From Auricularia sp. M13 (lineage: Eukaryota; Basidiomycota; Agaricomycetes; Auriculariales; Auriculariaceae), in contig CM073199.1 of assembly GCA_037042915.1 (NCBI GenBank), positions 2,790,001-2,854,000 of the forward strand: a DNA stretch of 64,000 bases, given 5' to 3'. The position numbers and the translations under genes were made by a program. This document shows, piece after piece, positions 22,591-32,863 of this stretch. The first letter of the stretch is position 1. The number at the start of each line of letters is the position of its first letter. The notes under the pieces were generated by a model, which searched no databases, was not told the origin of the DNA, and saw nothing but the letters and a program-made list of their open reading frames with translations.

Positions 22591-25500
22591 ATGAGTGAGC
22601 AAGCTGCCCAAGCAAGCACGCCCGTACCACCGTAAGGCTTCTGGGCGAGGCGATCGTTGACACTACTGACGGTCGCCCAGGCCAGACAACACCAGCGACA
22701 GCGGGTTGAACCCCAGCCCCGCCAGCCCCGCCGCAAATGACGACGACGAAGACGCAAAGATGCTGTCGCTGGGCCCGGTTGTCGACTACATCGAGATCAG
22801 GTCCAGAGTCGACGCGCTCGTTGAGCGCGTGAGCTGGTCCCAGCTCAACGATGCGTTGAAGGAGTGCGGAGGGCGAGGATTCCTCAAGTCTCCCCCCGAG
22901 ATCCATTGGTACGATCCCGAGTTCGAAGAGTGGGCGCGCAGGGTGCATGCGACCGGCCGCGCGGAGCAGGCGCGCAAAGGCGCAGCACCTGGGCCCATGC
23001 CCGACTTGCATCCAATACCGATCCCAATGCACGGCTGGAACAGCAGGCGGCTGTTGACGTTCCTGGACGACTACGCAAAGACCGGCCGCGCGTGGTTGAA
23101 TTCGATGGAGCACGCGCAAACGACTGGCGCTCCCGACCGGAGGCCCGGAGCGCCCCAAGCTGCCCTCCTTTGTGCCCAACACAGTGCCCACCTTCGAAGG
23201 CGACCCTTCCGCGCCGAGTATCGCCCCCAACATGTTCGGCTTCACGTCGCGCGTCGAGGCTCCCGATGTAGAAGATAGCAGCGCGCCCGCCATCTCGCGC
23301 GGGCACTTCAAGCATAGCTACGCGTTCATCTACAAGGGCGACATCGTGGGCGGGTGGACAAACGACGTGTTGTTCTTGTCTAACGTGGACTACATCCCGG
23401 AACGCCGCCGAACGAATTCCCGACGCGCCGCGTCGACGGTCGCTTTGGACACCACGAAGCGACGCGGTTCGCGCAGTGGCACGAGGTCGGGCGATACCAT
23501 ATGGCGTTCGTTCCGACCTGCATGGACGGACGCGTGGAACGCCTCTACCACAGGTCCCTCACTGGCGACATGGCCTGGTACGACGTGGACTTTGACGAAC
23601 ATTGCGTCAAGTTCGGAGACCCAGAGAAAGGCGACAATCGTCCAGTCACTGCGTCGCGCGCACTGCGTGACGCACTGACTGCAGCCTGGACGAAAGCTCA
23701 CGATGAATACGTCCACTGGGGGAACGTTCGTGGCGCGCAGCCAGGGATACCGCACGTGCAGTTTCTGCGCGGTAAACAGGCACTCGGTTTCTTGGGTCAC
23801 GCTATGTCGCGGCGCGAGCTAGTGGACACACTTGCGGGATTCCAGCGCCCTGCAGGAGGTACGGGGCTGGAATAACTACCAGCAATACCGCTCCGAGCTT
23901 GGCGACATTGCAAAATTCTACGCTCGTCGCGGCACGCGCTGCCTCCGGCCGTCAATACCGAGAAGCAACCCTGGCACCGCAAGCCATACCGCGGGATCTT
24001 CACCTGGGACGAGAACGTGGCCAAGCGTGTCGCGCAGTTCGGCGTCCCGGCATTCCTCATGGTATCCTTGAAGCGCGACCAAGTGCTCGATCCGGTCTGG
24101 AAGCGAGTCGACTTGCTGCGTCCGCAGTACGAGAGCGCCGTCTGGGACGACGTGCGCGGCCCGTCGTACGTTGCTGCGGTGCAAGAAACGCAGCCTCTGC
24201 CCATTGCCGATACACGTGGGCTGGCAGAACCACCTCCTGCGATAGACGATCACCGGCCGTCACATGCCGACGACGCCCCTCAGCAAGAGTACGACGACGT
24301 CCCAATGTCCACAGACGATCCCGCAGTCATTCAGGACGAAGATCGCGCAAGCGTTGCTACCTCGGGCGCACGCCAGGCTGCATCGTCGACGCAGGCGAGC
24401 GCTCAGACGCAGGCGAGCGCGCGCGAGCAGACGGAAGCAAGAGAGGTCGTCCGAGCGGGCAAGCGGAAAGGTACTTTTTTTCTCGCTCTACAGCGCGAAA
24501 CGTGCTTACGCGTAGCACAGCGGACGATGTAGCGGAAGACGCCCGACCCGCAACGCGTGTTCGCTCGCAGGCAGGCAGTGCGCCACAGGCGACGAGGGCG
24601 CAAGTGCGGCACCCCAAGGCAGAGGTCTTCACGTGGCCGACATACTTCCCCCAGCCCTGGACGGTCGCGCAGCAAGCGACGAAGAGCGTCATGTGCGACG
24701 ACAAGCGATATCACAAGCTCTACGTCGTTAACGACGATGAGTGGCCAATGAACGACGATCTGCTCCATGGGCGCGAGCTTATGACGCCCACGCCCAGCTT
24801 GTTTGCGCGCATCACCAAGGAGGGCTACCTCTCGCGCATGTTCGCATCGTATGTCGCTCTGCGGCCGTCGTTCATCAAGGAAGCGGCGACGCGCTCGTCA
24901 GAAAGCGCACACCGGTTCACGTCCGCGCAGTGGCGCAACATCCTGAGAGGCTTCGTGCCATCGCCAGCGCACTTGCAATACGGCCTGAAGCTTGGGCTCT
25001 ACAGCGATCAACGCGAGGATCGCGTCTGGCAGGGAGAAGAGTCGAGTGCAGCAGGCACTTCTGACGAAGGCCGCGGGCACGAAGAGTCCGTTTCCTTGGA
25101 CGCTGCTGCACTGGCAGCGGCGGCGGCGGCGGCGGCGGCCTCGAACAGTGCACTGCCGCAGTCACGACCAAGCACTCAGCTGCCTGCGCACGATGAGCGT
25201 GAGGTGCTGCCGTTCATGGACCTCGAGGAGGAGGAGACTCCCGAGCAGGCTGCCCAGGACTTCGAAGCTCACGTCTTTGTGAACCCGCTTCCTCCTGGCG
25301 AACGCCCGCTCGCGCCGGAGGAGGAACGCTATCTCCACGAGCCATCGGCATGGCGCATGAAGGGCGTGGGTCAACTGCGCTCGCTCGATTACTTCAGGTG
25401 GTACGTCGAGGAGGATTCGAGGTGGATTATGCGGAGCAAGATGCACGTCGCCGTGAAGACGGGCGCGTGTTCGACATGGTTGCAGCGGGCAAGCAGAAGC

Positions 25501-26799
25501 GCAAGAACCTCGACGACTACGACCTCTGGTGGAATTACGAGCGAGGCTGGGTTTTGGCGTTCGAGTTGACGAGCGGGTTTCGCGCGGTCGCGCTCGGCGA
25601 GCGGCTGACCAAGAAGCTGCGATTTTTCCAGGCCGACGGCGCGCAGGGCAGGAAGAAGTTTCTGCACGATTCTGAGCATGCACCGATGCAGCTTCGAGTC
25701 TGGCAAGCACGCCCGATGAACCAGAGGTGAGTTGCCGCTTGGGCTGTGCGTGTGGAATCTGACGAAATGTAGTTTGTCGCTTGGGTATGACCCGCTGGGC
25801 CAGGTCGGCGTACGCACCCAATGTCCGAACTGGCTCAAGCTCGAGCCCGATGCGTACGCAGTGGTGTTTGCCGGTGCGCGCGACGTCGCTCGCATCGCCG
25901 CACAACAGCGACGCGAGGAAGAGGAGCGTCGCGCCGCCGAGGAGCAGCGCCTCGCCGAGGAGCAGCGCGCCGCCGAGGAGCGACGCGAGGAAGAGGAGCG
26001 TCGCGCCGCCGAGGAGCAGCGCCTCGCCGAGGAGCAGCGTGTCGTCGAGCAGCAGCGTGGCGTGCGACAGGTTGGCGCACCGGTCGCCCCCGTCGTGCGG
26101 CCCGCAGTCGCTTCGGCTGTCTTGCCCAACGCAACCGTGTTCAAGGGCCCTAAGCCGAACAAACGGAAGGACAAGGGCAAAAAGCAGGGCAACCAGGACA
26201 ACGACGCCGGCGGCGAGGATGCAGGAGTCAGCGACGCGCGAGTCCCCCAGAGCGACTGGAACCTCATCAGCGCGCTCACGCCACGCGTGCCCATGTTCGA
26301 CGGCGTCACGCTGCAGGAGTATGCATCGCCTCCGAATAGCGACCCCGACTTCGCGACGTACAGCTGGCCCAGTGAGACATGGCGCCGCTATATCATATGG
26401 GACGTCGCTGAGTTGCTATTCCGCTTCGAGTTTTACGCTCTGGACGCGTTTCTGCGTCTCCAGTATCCGCGCGCCGGCGTTGGCTCAGCAGTCGAACCTG
26501 GAGCGCCTGCATGCGATTTTTGCGGTTTGGCAAGGCGAGAATTTCTTGCCAAATGGCCCCAGTCCGCTGACTGCGGCGGACTGGCGAACGAGAGAGCCCG
26601 CCGTGCGCGCGTCGCGCAGATCGTGCAAACCTGGCCGCGAACATCAATACCGGACGCGCCCGTCACGTTCACTCAGCACGAGTTCGAGGCTTTCGAGCAC
26701 GGTGTGTGGAGCGCATATGCGCAGACATACACGGACTATCACTGGCGCGAGGCGCCGTTTCCTTGCTGTTACCCCGATGTCGTCCCATTCTCATCATGA
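22591..26799 (+). CDS. Large unknown protein, probable transposon passenger
   Basis: The start MSEQAAQASTPVPP is joined by a 49-bp intron (22632-22680, CTGAC branch point) to DNTSDSGLNPSPASPAANDD. Other clean introns: 24471-24520 (joins AGKRK to ADDVAEDARPATR) and 25727-25772 (joins PMNQR/S to LSLGYDPLGQ). Recognisable coding runs are SRVDALVERVSW, EIHWYDPEFEEWARRVHATG, RGHFKHSYAFIYKGDIVGGW, MAWYDVDFDEHCVKFGDPEK, YRGIFTWDENVAKRVAQFG, VFTWPTYFPQPWTVAQQ and DYDLWWNYERGWVLAFELTS. A Glu/Arg/Ala-rich likely coiled coil lies at 25915-26060, followed by a Lys-rich patch (KPNKRKDKGKKQ) and a C-terminal ETWRRYIIWDVAELLFRFEF block. Frame changes with no intron occur near 23130, 23415, 23850, 23940, 25425, 26480 and 26590; at 23415 and 25425 restoring one base in a short homopolymer would rejoin the frames. 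I know similar unnamed large proteins from agaricomycetes but no function. Codon use and GC look like a real gene. Confidence 0.62.
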
Positions 26800-27528
26800 G
26801 ATCGCTTTTTACTGTCCTCGTGTATTACATGTCGAATCGAGAAGCGCAAAAATGTAGATACATCATCTTGACTGCGCCTCAGAATGGTATGCAATGGTAG
26901 TGTACATCAACATGTCCCGTGCAGAAGCTTGGCGCAGCGACCTCTGACGGGGCGGTAAGGCAGGGAAGGTAAGTTGGTACATCTTCCCCAACCAGCTTCC
27001 AGCTTCTGATGTACAAAGCCCAGAACTGAACGATCGAAGTGCGGGCATGGCGACTCCATGTCAACGACGGGACAATTGAAGTATGTGGTGTATGCTAGGT
27101 CTGCGGAATTACAAGCAACTCAACAGTTCACGACAGCAGAATCTGATATTAAAACTCTCATCGAGTCTGTGTGAACAGCGGGTCACACGACGGCCGATCT
27201 GAAATTGCTCGTATGCGACAGTGAATCGGAGCAGTGAATAACAGAGACTACTATCATTTGCGCAAGTTCGGTAATGTTATCAAACATGGTACAAGAGGAA
27301 CGTGAGCAGGTCTGTCAAGTTTGCCCATTGTGACTGAGACAGACGCGCCAACCGAAATATGACATCTGAACTCGACATTATGACAGGTAAGTCACTTCCA
27401 TCCTTCAAGAAAATGTGGCTCGATTTATTTCTATACATGTCTCGGGACGCGTATAGGTCCAAGAAGCAAGAAACGAAACGGAAGGCTGCCGGGAAACTCA
27501 AGAAAATACAAGAACAGCCGACATGTGT
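26800..27528. other. Convergent intergenic spacer
   Basis: Lies between the 3' ends of the passenger gene and the membrane protein gene. It presumably contains both 3' untranslated regions. Short frames such as 27359-27664 (+) overlap the membrane gene and look like chance. Nothing else recognised. Confidence 0.5.
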
Positions 27529-30398
27529 TCAAGCGAGTGCGAACGTCTCCAGCTCTACGACAGCGTGCGCAAAAATATCGGAAAAGAGGTACGCAAGTGC
27601 AATGCCCTTGCCAGTAGAAAAGATCCAGACAATCCATAGGTCGGGATATTTCTTGGCGAAATAAACGCCTCCAAAGCCGATGACCCAGATATTCCAGGCG
27701 AAAAAGATGGAGAGTGCGTTGAAAATGGGGAGGGCTAGCTGACGGAGGCCGAGAATCTTCAGGAAGTGCTCATGCACCATCGCGAGCGTCTGCACGCGGC
27801 CAGGAATACGGCGCATTGCTGAGATCGTACGGCCAGCTGGAGTTGGTCGGCGCGTGCTGACAGTGTTGCAGCGCGCGGTATGAAGGAACGCAAGCGCATA
27901 CATGTCGGCGAAGAGGTACGCGATGCCTGTTGCAACGGTGTTGAAGATACTGAGCACAGATGCGTTCGACGGATAGCGCAGGATTAAAAAGGCGTCAATA
28001 GCCCAAATGAAGAGCATGCTCCCACAGGCGAGGATGCTGAGGGCGCCAAGAACGCGAAGAACGATGTGCCGCGGAGCGAGCATTAGCAAGGTGCGAGCAT
28101 GAACCATGCTGATGGCCTGCATATGGTGAGACATCGGAAATAAACAGCGCGAAATAATATGTAACCGTACCTGCGGTCTTAGAAAGGCGAATCGCGCCAG
28201 AAACCTGCGTTCAAACGCATGCTGGTCGGCGTGGTCGACGTCGTCGGTGAATTCGCCATCGCTTGGTGGGCCCAGGACAGCTTCGACGGACAACTCGATC
28301 TCGTCTTCGCGCGGTTGTACGTCGCCAGCATGAGCGAGCTGTGCCGTTGCGTCCACACCAGGGCGAGCATCGTCGACCGCCGGCGCGCCGTCCGCGCGAA
28401 GACGTTCGCCGTGCAGGCGCAGCTGGAGCTCGACGTCGTCGAAGGGAAGGCGCTGCTCGCGCGCGTCGCCAGAATCGCCAGCACGAGCGATCAGTATCGT
28501 CGCGTCCAGCGCGGGCGCACCAGGGCGAGCATCGCCGACCGCCGGCGCGCTGATGGGGAGAGCGCTGTCGTCGAACGCCGACCGGTTGTCCAAGCGAAGA
28601 CGGTGCTCGAGCATGCCGTCCGCGTAGGGCAGCCGTGGGAGCACGCCGAGCGGGTCGTCCTGCTGGTGGCTCTTGTCGGGCCCGTTGTGCAGCGCCAGCG
28701 CGCCGTCCACGCGAAGAGGCTGGTCGGGGTGCTTGCCAGCTTCGCCGCACGCGCGAACGCCGGGGGCGCCGTCCGCGCGAAGACGGTCGACGTGCGGGCC
28801 GGGCTGGTCCTCGACAATGTCCGTCGGGCGACGCCCTACACGCGCGCGCCCAGCATCAGTGCGCCTTGCGGGAAGACGCGGCGGGCGGGCGACGAGCGTG
28901 TCGTACGGTTCGTCGTGCATAACTACCAAGGACAGCACGCCGGGCGCAAGGATGGCGTCAGTCAGCTCGCGGCCCGTCGCGTTCAGGACCGGCGCACCCT
29001 CCTCGGGAAGACCGGACGAGGCGAATTCGAGCAGGTCGCCGAGCTGAGGGCGGCCGTTGGGCATATGGTCCGCTGCCTGCGCGCCGTCCGCGCGAAGACG
29101 CGTTTCGCGCAGGGCGGCGTATTGATCGTGCTCGTGCGGACGCAGCGCAGCGACGAGCGCCTGTAAGCTGTCCTCGCGAAGAGGCAGTGGACGCACGACG
29201 AGCCGGTCGCCAGCGGTATCTCCCAAAGCCAGCTGGCCGTCTGCGCCCATATCGCCCAGCGCCGGCGCGCAGTCCGCGCGAAGACGCTGACGCGCCTCGC
29301 TCGCCCGTTCGAACCCCGGCGCGCCATCCGCGCAAAGAGGGTCGACGTGCGGGCCGGGGAGGCGCTTGGCATCGTCAACCTGACGGTGCTCCTCGCGCGT
29401 GCCGTCGAACGCCGGCTCTCCGTCAGCGCGAACACCGTCGTCAACGGGCTGGCTATCCTCGCCCGCACGTTCGACCGCCGGCGCGCGATCCGCGCGAAGA
29501 CGGGCGACGTGCAGGCCGGGCTGCAGCACGCCGTCGCCCGACAGACCATACACCCGATGGCGCTGTTCGCGCGGGCCATCGAACGCCGGCGCACCGTCTG
29601 CGCGCAGACGCCGACGGCGGGCTGGCTAGCCTCGCCCGCTCGTTCGAACGCCGGCGCACCGTCTGCGCGAAGACGCCGGCGACGTGCTGGCTAGCGTCGC
29701 CCGCACGTTCGACCGCCGGCGCGCCATCCGCGCGAAGACGGGCGACGTGCGGGCCGGGCTGCAGCTCGCCGTCGTCCACCTCCCGGCGCTCCGCGTGCAG
29801 AGCCGGCCAGCGACGGCGCGCCATCCGCGCGAAGTCGCTGGGCGAGGAACTGGGCGGCCTCGCCCGCACGCGCTGAACGCTGGCGCGCCGTTCGCGCGCA
29901 GACGGTCGACGCGCGGGCCGGGCTGGTGCTCGACGTCGTCCAACGGCGGGCGCTCCTCGTGCGAGCCGTCCAGCGCCGGCGCGCCATCCGCGCGAAGTCG
30001 CTGGACGAGGAGCTGGGGTCGCCAAGTCGACGGCGCTCGTCGTGCGTATCCCCCAGCGCCGGCACGCCGTCCGCGCAAGGACGCTGGGGCAGCGCGTCGA
30101 GCCTGCCGTCAAACGCGCCGGACTTGCTGCTCTCATCGCGCTTGCCGTCCCGTACGACCGCGCTGTCGGCGCAAAGACGATCGGGGGGGCGCGTAACGTC
30201 GGCCGTCGTCGCGGTGTATGGCCCGGGGCCGCCTGCGCGCGGCTGGTGGAGCGGATGCTCGGGCGACTCGTGCTGGGCCATGTCCAGCTGGCGGCGCGGT
30301 TTCACGCGCATACTGTTGTCGGTTGCGCGTGGTTCAACGTGTATATCGGGCTTGAGGCGCTGCTTCTGCGACGCCGCCGTGTGGACTAAGCTCGACAT
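27529..30398 (-). CDS. Membrane protein with repetitive N-terminal region
   Basis: The likely start is the ATG at 30398 (MSSLVHTAASQKQRLKPD). A long hydrophilic region follows, made of imperfect 25-32-residue repeats around QPGPHVDRLRADGAPAVDD. The frame shifts at least near 30020 and in 29550-29900, with no obvious introns, so the N-terminal half is uncertain. From 29553 to 27529 one frame is open. A 54-bp in-frame intron fits at 28117-28170 (GTACGG...TGCAG). The last ~200 residues hold four likely transmembrane helices in two matching modules: MVHARTLLMLAPRHIVLRVL then GALSILACGSMLFIWAID, and MVHEHFLKILGLRQLALPIF then NALSIFFAWNIWVIGFGG. Each module ends with IAYLFADMYALAF or LAYLFSDIFAHAV. 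This is not a family I can name. The C-terminal membrane part is the more secure portion. Confidence 0.6.
28360..30190 (-). repeat. Degenerate coding minisatellite
   Basis: The word CGTCTTCGCGCGGACGGCGC (minus strand, encoding RLRADGA) and close variants recur about 15 times, for example near 28390, 28775, 29085, 29270, 29330, 29490, 29660, 29725, 29835, 29980 and 30075. Spacing is irregular, about 60-120 bp. The repeat is recognisable even where the reading frame has shifted, so array expansion and decay act at the DNA level. Confidence 0.75.
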
Positions 30399-30853
30399 GA
30401 CGAGAGAGGAGGGCAGAGCCGTGGGCTGTCAGGCTTGACAGCTGCAAGCCGCGGCTCTCGCGCCATAACGGTTGCCTCCCTCAGCGTGCGCGCTGTCCGA
30501 ATGATTCGTTAAGTGTACATGCATGAAAATAATGTTCGCGGCGCCCGAGTGGCCTGGAAGTGAAGGTTCCGACGCGGTATTTTAGTAGTCGGTGAGTCGG
30601 TAATTAACTTGAAATATGCGCGTCGAGCGACGGTCGACATACTGCGCATTTGTCTCTCGTCTGGCGGTCTGCCATCGCTGGTACAGCACGCCGCTCGCCG
30701 CGTGCATAGTCTGTATGAACCGGGTGCGAGCGGCGTGCATAGTGTCTTCATCTGACACGCAGAACTGTGGTCGTACTGTACTTTGTACATAGTCTGCCGC
30801 GCGGAGGGCGTCCGTTATGCACAGCGTCTGCCGCAGTGAGCACATGCGGACCC
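30399..30853. other. Spacer upstream of membrane protein gene
   Basis: No gene seen. Probable promoter region of the leftward membrane protein gene. The 15-bp word CTGCCGCAGTGAGCA at 30828-30842 recurs at 32682-32696, beyond the nested element, for an unknown reason. Confidence 0.45.
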
Positions 30854-30861
30854 CTAGAAAA

Positions 30862-31134
30862 CCGTGCGCAGGGTCCGTGCGCATCCGTGCGCAAGAATAT
30901 CCGTGCGCAGAACTTCCGTGCGCAGGGTTAGAACTTTCGTGCGCATGAGTTTAACTTTCGTGCGCAGGGTCCAAATGTCCGTGCGCACTTTTCAAAATCC
31001 GTGCGCAGGGTCCTGGTCATCCGTGCGCATGAAATGTGCTTTCGTGCGCAATTTTCACAATCCGTGCGCAGGCTCCTGATATCCGTGCGCAGTTTTCACA
31101 ATCCGTGCGCAAAGTACAAAATCCGTGCGCAGTG
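30862..31134 (+). repeat. TCCGTGCGCA cluster 1 (~15 copies)
   Basis: About 15 copies of TCCGTGCGCA or TTCGTGCGCA, all in plus orientation, mostly 18-28 bp apart, with unrelated short sequence between them. The invariant core is CGTGCGCA. Confidence 0.88.
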
Positions 31135-32055
31135 TGAAAAACATCAAAAATCTTTTGAAGATGTATATCATAGATGTATTTATGGCACTGTGTGCATTAA
31201 TAGAGGTGCACATCTCTAGTGTCAACTATTTTAGATAAACTACTGTGCTACATGATTTGTTCGAAATTTCACTTCCACGTTAGTACAGGATCAGAAATAT
31301 TCAGCCAGCATGTCGGTTTGTGTTCTAAGCTGATTTCCTGAAGAGGCTCTAAGTAGGTACTCATAACTCAAAAGATTTTACCCTCATACAGTTATGTTAT
31401 GTTAGGTTAGATTAAGCTTGCTAAGGTCAGAACTTATGTTATTTTGGTTCATGAATTCAGGAGTAATATCCTTTGCAGCCTGAGTAACCATGATTCACTC
31501 ATCTACTAATAGATTCTAAGCCCTGATCCCAGTTTGGTCAAAAAATCTCAAATGAATTGTCTGGGTCAAGGAGAGACGAGACACGTGTTTTGGGCCGTGG
31601 AGTGGACCTGGAACAAGCCAAAGTTTGCTGTGTCTGCTCCACCACCTCTGTACCACAGAGGTGCTCACTTTCCGTCCCTTCAGATCTTCTTGTTGATTAG
31701 ATGGGTTCCAACCTCATCCTCACCATGCCATCTCACAGAGGGACTTGCACGCCCACACCATATTATACTCAAGTTGCCAGGATGTATTTTCTGTAGTTTG
31801 GACTAGTGGTTAAAATGTACATGTTCTTAATGGGATTCAAACACCCTCAGTTCAAATCCAGTCATAGACATCCATTTTGTGGCACTCTACCTGTGTTTAC
31901 TACATTCTGTAGTGTATTAACAAACTGTACTTGAGCAGTCAATTGCAACAAGACTTATGGAAATTGTTGGTGTTTGTTAATGAACTTCAATGAGTTCAAT
32001 CAAGTCGCCTAAATGTGCCAAAGTGAAAAAAATAATGCAGTTGTGCTTTATACAG
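31135..32055. other. AT-rich core of element C
   Basis: About 0.9 kb of AT-rich sequence between the two motif clusters. The longest plausible frame (31534-31806, 90 codons) shows no recognisable domain. No gene is supported. Confidence 0.5.
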
Positions 32056-32304
32056 AATCCGTGCGCAACACACAAAATCCGTGCGCAGTGTAAGCATGTC
32101 CGTGCGCATGTCTACCATGTCCGTGCGCATGTTTCTAACATCCGTGCGCAGGGTCCAAAATGTCGTGCGCACAAAATCACAATCCGTGCGCAGTCCTCCT
32201 TCATCCGTGCGCACAGATTTACAATCCGTGCGCATGATTTCAACTTTCGTGCGCAGTGTGAAAATCCGTGCGCAGTCCGTGCATCCGTGCGCAACGTGCG
32301 CAAC
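32056..32304 (+). repeat. TCCGTGCGCA cluster 2 (~12 copies)
   Basis: About 12 further copies of the motif, again all in plus orientation and 18-28 bp apart. The orientation is the same as in cluster 1, so the two clusters are direct rather than inverted copies. Confidence 0.88.
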
Positions 32305-32507
32305 ATGCGCGCGGAACTTGAAACCAGTAATTTGACAATATCTTGGCCAGTTTTTAAGGTTTGATAGGTTTGTGCACACAGACATGTGCGGGTAGGTGTA
32401 AGCTACTGGAATGTCCTTCAACAATCATTCTAGGATGTCTGAACAGTCTTCTAGGGCAGGATTACTGCTGCGCACGGACCTCGCGCACGTGCGCACGGTT
32501 TTCTCGT

Positions 32508-32735
32508 GACCCAGCACATGCAGAGCCGCACGACGCTGCGTCAGCTAAAGTCTTCCGTCCCACCACCCCATCGCGTGCCGGTCGCAGTAAGCTAGGACTG
32601 CTCTCACGACGCGCCCGAGCTGACGCCACGGTGTGCATGTCGATGAGGCGGGCGCATCGGCCGCGGTGATGACGACGGCACCTGCCGCAGTGAGCAAGAA
32701 CCTTGCTTCACGCCGTGGGAGCCGTTGAATTTATT
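32508..32735. other. Spacer inside right end of KDZ element
   Basis: GC-rich sequence between element C and the right terminal repeat. No gene or repeat family recognised, apart from the 15-bp word at 32682-32696 shared with 30828-30842. Confidence 0.45.
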
Positions 32736-32855
32736 GGGAGGACATGCTATACAAGTTCTGGTCATGCTATTGTGGGACACTTGGGTGTAAAATCCGGGAC
32801 AACGCTAAGTACAATAAGGGACTACTATCCCGGAAAGGGCCTCTTCCGGATATCC
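32736..32855 (-). repeat. Right terminal inverted repeat of KDZ element
   Basis: Reverse complement aligns end to end with 16678-16795. The terminal bases read GGATATCC inward, against GGGGGTATCC at the left end. Confidence 0.88.
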
Positions 32856-32863
32856 GCACCATC
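32856..32863. repeat. Right copy of target-site duplication
   Basis: GCACCATC, matching 16670-16677, followed directly by GACGGCAGACG of the interrupted satellite monomer. Confidence 0.85.

Larger units (their letters stand above)
30854..32507. mobile_element. Nested ~1.65-kb element with TCCGTGCGCA clusters (element C)
   Basis: The ends match as inverted repeats: AGAAAACCGTGCGCA near 30857 and its reverse complement near 32489-32503. GGTCCGTGCGCA follows inside both ends. GACCC occurs at 30849-30853 and 32508-32512 as a weak candidate target duplication. Two clusters of TCCGTGCGCA flank an AT-rich ~900-bp core without a recognisable gene. AT-rich composition contrasts with the GC-rich neighbouring genes. 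Probably a non-autonomous DNA transposon nested in the KDZ element; exact ends are uncertain. Confidence 0.6.
16678..32855. mobile_element. ~16.2-kb KDZ-superfamily DNA transposon inserted in the satellite
   Basis: Bounded by imperfect inverted repeats of about 118 bp and by a short direct repeat of satellite sequence. It contains a KDZ-type transposase remnant (17071-18807) oriented toward the left end. KDZ (Kyakuja-Dileera-Zisupton) elements are known to be large; Zisupton elements are reported to make 8-bp target duplications, which fits. The interior carries a long unknown gene (22591-26799, rightward), a membrane protein gene (27529-30398, leftward) and two nested elements. No TET/JBP dioxygenase, a known passenger in some basidiomycete KDZ elements, was seen. 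Boundaries are strong; whether the two unknown genes are regular passengers is inference. Confidence 0.85.

Noticed and set aside
22289-23311. Long minus-strand frame of 340 codons
   Set aside because: It overlaps the better supported rightward gene with introns at 22591 onward; GC-rich sequence opens antisense frames by chance.
28219-29166. Plus-strand frame of 315 codons through the RADGAPA repeat region
   Set aside because: Antisense shadow of the membrane protein gene, created by low stop-codon density in GC-rich repeats.
31395-31425. Telomere-like TTAGGTTAG words
   Set aside because: Only two imperfect units, in AT-rich sequence; no array of TTAGGG.
16678-32855. TET/JBP dioxygenase passenger, known from some basidiomycete KDZ elements
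   Set aside because: No His-x-Asp...His signature or similar domain was recognised in either passenger gene.
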